A stretch of 64,000 bases of DNA, taken from positions 355,998,027 to 356,062,026 of the forward strand of contig NC_090439.1 in NCBI RefSeq assembly GCF_031143425.1, given 5' to 3'. The DNA is from Pleurodeles waltl. Its lineage: Eukaryota; Chordata; Amphibia; Caudata; Salamandridae. The notes beneath the pieces are model-generated. The model had not been told where the DNA came from and did not search any database. It saw only the letters and a list, made by a program, of their open reading frames with translations. A program made the translations under genes and the position numbers. Shown here piece after piece: positions 33,312-43,500 of the stretch (positions are counted from its first letter, which is position 1; each line of letters starts with the position of its first letter).

Positions 33312-35890
33312 TCACGACACAGCTGCGCTGATGGGAGCGCCTTCATTTGTCCTTGTTGCAGCGGAACAGCCATTGCGGAAAAACAATAGCAACAGCAAAA
33401 TGCCGGCTAATAAAGCCAAAGTTATTGGAAATCCCCCAAAAATGCTTCCGAAAATTGAGTGAATAGCCAAAGGTATCAAACCAAATATAGAGGAAAAGGT
33501 GTGAACAAAACCGATACCAACTGCTTTGAAGAAATGTGCTAATCCAGCCGTGCTGGACGCATTAAATATACATCCTACGAGTTCACCAAAGTGCCTTGGA
33601 AAGTTCGTATTTAACAGCGACTGTATTTCTGCCGACGACCTTGCCACTTGGAGTGCTTAGGTCTCGCGAGCAGATGTAAGGGCCACATGCTTCTGAAACA
33701 ACAAAGCCTTCAGTCTACTTAACTTGTCAAAATTCACCTTGGAAGTAGCTATGTGAAGCCAAATATCAGCTACCTCCCTAAAGTTATTGGGGGGAAACAA
33801 CACGTTCCCACAGCATGTAACGACCTTAGAGATTCGAAACAACGTAAACTATTCTGGCCCGCATGCCACAACAGTCTTCACTATTGAGAAGGACGTAGCT
33901 GCCATTTGAAAGCACCTGGAACATGCGTTTAATCAAGGGGACTGGAACTCCCTTCAGATAGCAAGCCAAATTTGCAACTGAGGCATTACACGCCCCGTGC
34001 AGAGACAGCTGCTTACAAATCATTGAATGGCTGACGGTAGTCTCGCATTCCCTACCGCTAAGAAAGACCTCTTTCATGCCATTGAGGCATTTGTACGAGA
34101 AGGGAAGCTCCCACACCTCATGGATGTAACTATCTCCCAACTTTTCATATCTGCCTACCGGAACGTGTTTCAAACAAGAAGTGAATTGTAATGTAGAAAT
34201 AGGCAGATTAATAACCCCATGTATCAACCACTCTGCAGAAGGAATCTCGGCCACGGTAAAAGGCAGTCTTTCTATCTTTTCAATGTTAAGCATGACATAA
34301 GTCGCTTCCTTTTTAGCCATTAGTTGTTGCGTCAAATTAAAGGAAAAAATATTTCTCTGGCACTGATGTGCTGCCAGGAAACGCGACCTGCCTTCAATGT
34401 CTGAAGTGTCCAACCCAACTGCATAATGGACCTGGTCTGACTCTGTCCATGATATAAAGAAGACACATCAGATCGTATAATGTCTATAGCAGAAGAAACA
34501 ATGTTATTAATTGTATATATCCGGTCGGACAAGGTGTGAATCCCATTATCCACAAAAGCTAATGCCTTTTTCAGATTTTCCTGATCTATCTGACTTAACC
34601 GGGCTGCAGCCACTTGTTGGGAAAGTTTCCATATTTCATTGTATACCTCATACAAGAAAAGCTTCCTACGTGGTGTCTTTGGGCCTAATAAAAAATCCTG
34701 TAAGTCGGTGTTGTTAGACAGGAGATTGAGGTGTGTCTTAACCGCGTCTATTGAGGACGATTTTAGCCACTGTTGGCACAATCTTCCTACACTATAGGTT
34801 GGAATTATGTCAGCATGTTCTGGTGATATGTAGTGAGGGTCTGACCTACTCGTTCGGAATCCCCCTGAAGAGGTAACAAAATGTTGATGACACCCGTTGG
34901 CATCTATCGGCCACAATAACCACCCGCCCGGACGTGTCAGTGAAGCAGCAAACGTACCATTCTGGACCCAGTCATTGAGCTCATTTATAGTTGTATTCGT
35001 GTACTTTTGCCAGTTATTAAATTTTGCAGGGGCAAATATACTGGGCATGTTTAATTCTCTAATTGTTGCGAAGCCTAAACAACTTGTTTGTTGTACCGTT
35101 TCATTTAAAAAGTTCATTTGAACAGGGATGAGACATGCTCTAAACAATGTTTCTCTACCCTTAGTCTGCCAATTTTTTGTTCCCCAAACACTTTTCAAAT
35201 CAACAAATTTTAACCAGTATTCATGCCCTTCAATTGATAACCGGGAAACAAAGGAGTCCGAATATATACATTTCGTATTGGTCAATAACATATGTACATT
35301 TTTAGTAGGAGTTACCTTAAAACAATATGACTCAGCATTTTTTTGATGATGCCCAGAAAAATACACAATTTTTTCAGTATAAGTTTTTGAATTCCCTTGA
35401 GGGGGAGTTGGACAATGTTCCCATTGTGTGTAATTAAATATCGTTTTTGGACTGCTCGCTCTATGTATGAAGTGGTGCCCATAATAATTATAGCAAAACA
35501 TGTCACCATTACTTTCTTTAAACTGATAAACATCTTCATTTTCATAGACAGTATAATATTGCAATTCTGTCATCATAGAATCAACTGTTTTCACATCCCA
35601 ATCATCAGATACAATGCCTGTTATAACTATATCGTTCATAGATAACTTTAACACATACGGTATTTGAATAATTTCAGTGGGACCATATATATCAAACATT
35701 AATTTCTCCCACACAATCCCATCAGGAATTGGCACTGCAGAAATGTTCACAAAAGACAAGTCTCTTCGAATCTTATGTGATGAAAAATGATGAAAACTAA
35801 TGCAAGATCATCATCCACCCTCCCCAAGCTCGGAGAGGTATCAGTGTTAGTATAAACAACTTGAAGCTGAACTTCTTCTCCAGTAGTGAG
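33312..35890 (-). pseudogene. Foamy-like env (broken in three places)
   Basis: A leader-like hydrophobic segment lies at about 35870-35820 in a separate frame. The frame 35759-34332 (475 codons) covers the surface subunit, rich in Cys and N-glycosylation sites, and a basic cleavage-type sequence (TPRRK, near residue 372). The start of the transmembrane subunit follows. Frame 34413-33826 continues with paired cysteines. Frame 33647-33312 holds the membrane-proximal region and a long hydrophobic anchor ending 'LLLLLFFRNGC'. Length (about 850-900 codons in total) and leader-SU-TM organisation match foamy-type Env. At least three frame changes prevent expression, and I do not give any joined sequence. 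Confidence 0.75.
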
Positions 35891-36056
35891 AGGGATTCGG
35901 GAACTACTGGATGTTCCTCTTGGTCGGCTGTGTAGAATCGGCTACATGTTGTAGTTTGACATTGTCAATGGAAACAACGCGATTTTCTTTGGCACCTGGC
36001 AACCGTGGTAGAATAACAGTTCTGGTACCGTGTATCCCCAACACAGGGACCGGTGC

Positions 36057-37735
36057 TCAATAAGACGGGCCAAATTCTTTTTTCACTGCGACCTTTTCAC
36101 GCACAAGATCCCCAACCCTGGGAATCCAGCCATTAGGTGTTACTGGCACATCCTTAATTCCTGTGGAGGCAGCACTTTTAGAAGAGTTATCTTCACGGAA
36201 CTGCTGTAATTCCTGTAAAACAGTGACACAATCATTTATGTCAAAAGGTGTTTCCGCTGCCTCCACGCCAGGACCATCAAGATCCAGAACAAACATTTGT
36301 GTTCCGAACAGGCACTCATATGAAGTACGACCCCCCAGGGACCTTCTAGGCAGGTTATTTAGTGCTCTCTGAACTCCATACAGGTGGGTTAGCCAACTAT
36401 GACCCGTACCTAAGACTCTGGCCGTGGATTGCTTTAAATCGCGGTTTAATCGCTCCATGACACTATTTCCCTCTGGATGAAATGGAGACGAGTACTGGAG
36501 ATGGACCCCCAACGAGGCCAGGGTGTCCCTGAATGCCCTTGAGGCAAAAGCAGGGCCCTGGTCGGAATGGAATGCCGCAACTGCATATGTACCGACAAAG
36601 ACTCGCAAATCTTTAATAACAGTCTGAGCGTCAACCGAGCGTTGTGGCCACACCCACACAAATCTGGAGCAGGAATCAACAGCGACTAATATATATTTGT
36701 ATGCACTATCAGGTGTTAATGGACCGCAATGTTTCAAGTACACACATTGTAATGGTCTATTTGAAATTAAGAGGGGTGTCTGCGGCGGGTGCTTAGCCGT
36801 GGAAACTTTAATTTGATGACAGATGACACAACAAAGTACATACTGCTTAGTCTCTTTATAGAGACCGGGCCACCAATAACGGGCCTGCAAAAGTGAAATT
36901 GTAGCCGCCACACCAGCATGTGCAGATGCCACCCCTTCATGCGCTGCTTTAATCAATTGAGGTCTCATATCTTTATTGGGGATGTCGCGTACGCCTACGC
37001 CTGAAATCTTAACCTCAGCATTCAGCATATTTCCCATCAAGTACTGATATTTATTAGGAAATCCCTTTGGATATGGCGTGTCATCAATCGTAGCTTTTAT
37101 GGCAGCCATAATATCTGTGTCTGGTTTAGAACTCGAACGAGTCACTGCAGCTACAGTGGCGACTGCCACTGCTGACTTTGCGGCTTCATCAGCCAAAGTA
37201 TTTCCAGCAACGTGTATTCCAACGCGCTGGTGTCCAAGTGTATGCATAACATGGACTTTGGGTAGCGTCTCTTTTAGGTCTGCTACCTTCCCCCACAGGA
37301 GCCTGTGTTTAATGGTGTTGCCTTTTAAATCTCTGAACCCATTCAAACACCAGTAATACAGGTATTCATTAAAAGACTGGACGCAATAATATGAATCACA
37401 AACAATCAGTGTGAACTGTGTTGGATCCGTATGTTCTAGTGCCATCAGTAGAGCTTTTAGCTCAGCCAATTGTGCTGTACAATCCCCCAAGGTCTGTGTA
37501 TAGGTATGTTGGGAACAGAATTTCTCCCCCTCCATATAGCCGCTCACGACTGCGCATGCAGCAGAATATTGATGTTTAGTTCCAATAGCTGGTTGCGCTG
37601 AGCCATCGGTGTACATGACTACATGACTACATGATATTGATCAATAGGCAAGGTGTCAGCGGGAACTGGATATTCTACTTCATATTGTAGAAATTCTTGA
37701 GTTTGTAACTTTGGGTCGAAAATATAGTCTGAGAA
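36057..37735 (-). pseudogene. Foamy-like RNase H and integrase
   Basis: Viral sequence resumes at about 37735. An 8-bp tandem duplication ('tagtcatg', about 37613-37632) breaks the frame just before RNase H. The 519-codon open frame then has RNase H residues (YTDGSA, AELKALLMALE, VCDSYYCV, LADEAAKSA). The integrase zinc finger follows (HEGVASAH, then CCVICHQ) and the core. In the core the expected first Asp before Gly-Pro-Leu is replaced (YLKHCGPL), while the second Asp (HSDQGPAF) and the Glu 36 residues later (NSVMERLN) are kept. A stop at 36057-36059 truncates the C-terminal domain, which remains readable to about 35940 ('RVVSIDNVKL'). Confidence 0.85.
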
Positions 37736-38299
37736 ACAACCTGAACAACTACGTTGGAACAACTACTTGCCTTAACAACGAATCCTGAACAACTACTAGG
37801 TCTTAACAACAAAGTTCAGAACAACTACTGCCTTAGCAACGATTTTGCCTTAACAATGAATGCCAGAGCAACGAAATTTAAGGTAAGTGCTTTTTTAACA
37901 ACAAATTTTTAGGTAAGTTTTGTGTTTTGTATTTTATTTGTTTAGATTTTAATTATTATGTGTTTAAATTTATATACATGTATAATTAATATTTATATTA
38001 TTGGATATGTTGTATTTATTAATGTTTGTGTTTGAATATGTTAATGTATATATGTATAAATATTGTATTTTTATGTACAAATGTATATTTTTATATATAT
38101 ATTTTTATATATTTATAAATATGGGTAGTGATATTGAAGTATTTATTTTAAACTGCGTTGTTTTTGTCTAGTTTTTTGGAGAGATGTAGCGCAATTATGA
38201 ATTTGAATGGTTGAGTATTTTTTTATTATTTTTTTAGGTATTAGGTATTAGGTAATAATGTAACTACTTGGGTATTTTCTTAAGAATTTTTAAATCATT

Positions 38300-39870
38300 C
38301 TGTGGATTTGGGGGTGGATATGGGGGATGGAGGAGTTATGAGTAGGGATGGGCATTTTTACTCAGGTATTAAAATATTTATTTGAGTATTTTTTTTATGG
38401 GGTGGTATGCTGTGGGTTAAGGGACGGGATATGTGGGATGTAGGGGTTATGGGTGGTGATGTGTATTAGTAATTGGGTATTAATTTATATACTTGGGTAT
38501 TTTTTTCTTTTGTGAAATCTGGGTGGGGGAGTGTATTAATACTTGGGTATTTTATTAGGACTTTGAGTATTTTTAAAAATATTTTTAAGGATATGGTGTG
38601 GATTAAGGGATGGAATGTATGTGTTGTGGACGTTATGGGTGGGGAAGTGTCTTAATACTCAGGTATTAATTTATACACTTGTTTTTTTATAATTTTGGAA
38701 TTTTTGTTGTGGATTTAGGGGTGGGTTATATGGGATGTAGGGGTTATGGGTGGGGGAGTGTATTAATACCCAGGTATTAATTTATACTTTGGGATAGTTT
38801 TTTATGGTAATTTTAAGAATGTATGTGGGTAAGGGGTGGAATATACGGGTTGTAGCTTTTTTGGGGTGTTTTATAGTGCATTAGTACTTAGGTATTAATT
38901 TATACTGTTGGTTAATTTTTAATTTATTTTTTAAGAACAAATTGTGGGTAAGGGACGGAATAGATGGAATGGAGGGGTTATGGGTGGGATAGTTTATTAA
39001 TACTTAGGTATTATTTTAATTAGTTTGGTAAATTTTTACTGATTTTTAAAAAATATTGTACGGGGTAAGGTATGGGATATATCGGTTGTAGGGGTTATGG
39101 GTAGGAAAGTTTATTAATACTGAGGTATTAATTTATAGAATTTGGATTATTTTTTTGTGTGGAAAACTTGCTGTGGAGTTAGGTGCAGGATATATGGGAT
39201 ACAGGGGTTGTGAGTGGGTGAGTGTATTAATACTGAAGTATTAATTGATATAGTTAAGTAATTTTTTATATAATTTTAATAATATGCTGCAGGATTAGGG
39301 GCGGGATATATGGGATGTAGGGGCTATGGGTGGGGAAGTGTATTAGTACTTTGGGTATTAATGTGTACACTTGTGTAATATTTTATTTGTTTTTTTAAAA
39401 ATAAGCTATGGGATGACAGATGGGATATATGGGATGTAGGCGTTATGGGTGGGAAGTATATTAATAGTCAGGTATTTTTTTATACATTTGGGTAATTTTA
39501 AATTTATTTAAAAAAAATAAACTGTGCGATAAGGGATGGGATAGATTGAATGGAGGGGTTATGGGTGGGGAAGTGTTTTAGTACTTGGGTATTAATTTGT
39601 ACACTTGGGTTATTTTTGTATTTGTTTTTTTACAAACAAGTTGTGGTATAATGGTTGGGATATTTGGGATCTAGGGGTTATGGGTGGGAAGTATATTAAT
39701 ACTCAGGTATTATTTCATATATTTGGGCAAAGTTTTTTTATTTTATTAAAAATATGAGTAGGATTAGGGGCGGAATATAGGGGATGTAGGGGTTATGGGT
39801 GGGTAAGCATTTTAATACTCAGGTATTTATTTATACCTTTGGTGTTATTATTTTTTTGAGATGGGATATT
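38300..39870 (+). repeat. About 117-bp minisatellite, about 13 units
   Basis: A 'ggggttatgggtgggg' core recurs every 106-130 bp (near 38446, 38737, 38967, 39097, 39323, 39440, 39556, 39675 and 39792 among others). Each is followed by 'agtgtattaatact.aggtattaattta' and a T-rich stretch. It lies inside the MULE and would be in an intron of the putative plus-strand gene. G-rich on plus. Confidence 0.85.
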
Positions 39871-39879
39871 GTTTATTGG

Positions 39880-40550
39880 GGGATAATGAATTGGGAGTGT
39901 ATTGATAATGATATTTTGTATTTAATAAAGGAAATTTTATTTTATTTTTAATTTTTTGTAGTTTTTTTTACTTTTTGGTGTTAAAGATGTTTATATTTTT
40001 TAGTTTCAAAATAATTATGTAATAACATTTATAATTAAATGTTCATTATAATAGTATTTTGTTGAGTAGAATATTGATTGTAAATATGTAAAGCTTTATT
40101 ATTTAAAATATTTTTTATTTTTGATTTATTGTAATTAGTTTTTATCATTTTTTAAAATTGATCAAATATATTTTTTAATTTATTTGGAAAATGTTACTTT
40201 TTTTTCTGGTGATATAAAATTAATATGATTTTTTTAAAAAAACAATCTTTTTGGATGTATAATTTTAAAAATATATTAAATGAATTATTATTATTTTATT
40301 TAAATTATTATTTTTTTTAAACAATTTTTATTTTCAACCTAATAGAGTTAGAAAAATGCAAAATAATTTATTTATTTATTATTTAATATTTACAGATTTT
40401 TGAATATTTTTTACAAATTTATTTACATTTATTTAACCATTTTTTGTGGTATTTTCTTCTTTTTCCTATTACACTCTATGAGTGAAATAGTCCATTTTCT
40501 ATTTTTAGTGCTCTTCCCTGGTTACGTTGTTTGACGTCTTCTGTTTTCAG
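39880..40550. other. AT-rich MULE interior, no gene seen
   Basis: Long A/T-rich tract with no codons of interest. It ends in a CRE-like TGACGTC (about 40532) and a splice-acceptor-like pyrimidine tract. Confidence 0.5.
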
Positions 40551-43500
40551 TCGGAGAAGCATCGCGGTCAAGATAGGATGGAAGCTGAGACCTCGTTCAG
40601 GTAAGTGGAATTATATTTTTTGATATTATGTTTTAGAGTATTTTTCTTACAGAAATAGTTGTCGGAGGTTGTTCTAAGGTAGGCAGTAGATTTTCGATGT
40701 TTGGAATGTTTTTGATGTTTAATTTTTTCTTTCCGTACAGTTGTGTATACGATAGTGGTATCATATAAAAAAAAAAATGCTTACCAGTGTTTTATATTTA
40801 CAATAATTTGTAGTGCTTTTCTAATAAATACAAACAATTGTCTTTTTGATTGTGATTATTTTGTGTTAGGGCTTTAGAAGGAAGGCAATTGTTCGGTTTT
40901 TGAAAATAATATTTGGTTAATTGTAACAGCCTTCGTAATTAATTTTATTTTTTGTATTAGTAGTGTCCTTTATTTAGTTTTCATGTCTTTTTGTTGATTA
41001 TTAATATTTTATTTAATGCTGTTGCTTTGGTAAGTATCTGATTTTTTTTCTTTCTTTTTTTGGGTAAAAAATTTTTGGGGGGTGTTTTTAATATTTGTTA
41101 TTTTTTTCAATTTGTGGTTTGGTAAGATGTTATATTTTCTTTTTGTAACTTTTTATTGTATGCAGAGTTGTTTTTTTTATCATCCATCTTGTATCACCAA
41201 TGTTTTTTTTTTTTTTTGATGATTAATGTTTTTTTTTTTATTTCTGCAGTATAACATGCTTCTACTATATTAATGAAGAAGATTTCTTCAGCGACACGTA
41301 TTTGGATAAAGACATGAAAACTTCAAAGGTAGGAATAGTTTTGGTTGGATTAATTTAGTGTAAAAATAATTTCAAAAACTGCCAATTTAATTAATGGTGT
41401 TTTTGTTAAATCTGGCAAGTAATTTTTGAGTAGGTTAGTGATTGTTAGTAATGTAGAATGTATGCTAGACTGTTGAGATAGTCTGATGCTGTTATTGTAT
41501 CAAATTCTTGTATTTTTGCCCAAATTATTTCTGTCATTTCTTTGCTTTTTTGCCTTGTCCGTGGGTTCAGGCTACCTGAGAGTGACTGAGCAATTCTCAT
41601 TTCTTGGAAACTTTGCTCCTTCTTCAGAATTTCCATGAAATGATACAGGTTTGGATGGGGTTTCCCTATTGCTTTATTGAAGGAGTTGTGCCATCCCTCT
41701 ATGGCATTATTAGTCTTTGCGCCACGTTCTAAGCAGGTCTGGTAGCAGTTCCACCATTCTATTGGAAATCTTGGTTTTCTTCTGCGACCAGATCTGTTTA
41801 GGTGTCCAATCCAGGTTTCTTCGAAATAATTTAGTAAGGGTGCCAATTTGTCTTCATTTACTGTATAATAGTTAGAATCTGTTATTGTTGTGTAATACTG
41901 ATCTACTTTTTCAGGTGGTACAAAGCATAATGCTGTGAGTATCCTTAATTCAAATTGTAGTATGCAGTCTGAGAAATATTCTCTACTTAAGGATGATTTT
42001 TGAATTCTACGCCAATATGCTTGTGAAAAGTGGAAAAAGCATCCTTGAATTTGGGTTACTGGATATATTTTCAGTATTGTGTTTATCATTGATAATTCGA
42101 AATCCAGTATCACTATTCTAGGTGTTTTATTTAGTGTTTTGTTTTTGATTGTTGATAAAAATTCAGTGTAAGTAGAGGAATGTTTATCAGGCAATAATGC
42201 ATACACTAGGGGGACTGTAGTGTTATTTTTTGTGGCATGTATAGTGTAAATTTGAGTGAATGGATGGGGTGTAGATTTAAATGTTCTATCCATCATCCAA
42301 ATTGCACTATTTTGTAGGATTAATAAGTTGCAGGTTGTGCTAAATATTAAAATTCTTTTTTGAGGGTTTTCGTTGTCATGCATGAGAAAAGTTTCTTTGG
42401 AGAAGGTAACTTTTTGTTCTGGGGAGATGTTAATGTCTTCATAGGATCGTGTTGTTACATGTTGGGGGTTACTTGCCAGTTTTTCTTGTTGAAACATTCG
42501 CCTAAGGTTTGGTATAGAAGGCATGCTGCCTGCAATCTGTACAGGAATACTTTGTACTACCTCCCTTATAACCTGTCCGCAGGAGTCATTGGAGGAATGT
42601 GCAATATGTTTTATTTTTTGTACATTTTTTCTGCCTCTGCAATGGAAATAGAGATTAGAGTGGTTGTGCTCTGTTGTCCTAACAACGGCGTCTTCCAGAG
42701 TAACAGCTCTGCCTCTGCAATGTGAAGAGTAGAATTGTACACACCTCCAATGACTCCTGAGGTCGACAACCTTGTCTCTGCTATAAAGATACCCTTTATA
42801 CTTTAGTAGCTGGTGTCCTGTTCTTGAGGTCACGTAACTTGCTTCTCCTTGCGATGCCATTTGTGAAATATCTGTAAATAAGATAAAAAAATATTTATTA
42901 TAAGAACCTTTTAGCTTTTAATTTTAGATATGTGGTGGAATTCCTTTATAAAATAGTAAGTTAGTTAATATATATACTGCATGCTCTTTGTAAGTGTTTG
43001 GTGTAGATGGAATATTAACTTTTATATTTGGTGATTGTGTATTATCTGTGCTGAGGTAAGTAATTTTTGGATTTAGATTTCTAAATGTGGGTGTACTCTG
43101 TGAGTAGTGTCTGTTCTGAGGTAAGTATTTGGTGGAGTTCTAATAGTAAATTTTCCATCAGTCACTGTTCAGCACCTACCTAAACGTAAGTATGTAGTGA
43201 AGTTGGTATGGTTATTTTGGAATGTACTGAACATTTGTCATATGCTATGAGGTAAGTACTTGGTGGAGTTGGAATAGTAATTTTAGTGCTATTTCCTGTT
43301 CAGCACCTGCTGTGAGGTAAGTACTCGGTGGAGTTGTAATAATAATTTTGTTTATAGTCACTGTCCAGCATATACCCTAATGGAAGTCTCTGGGGAACTT
43401 TTAATGATTAATTTGCAATGTTCTGAATATTTGCTATCTGCCCTGAGGTAAGTACTTGGTGGAGCTGCTATAGTAATTTTAGTTCTATTTAGTGTCCAGT

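Noticed and set aside
42360..42725. 121-codon plus frame
   Set aside because: Shadow of the intact transposase on minus.
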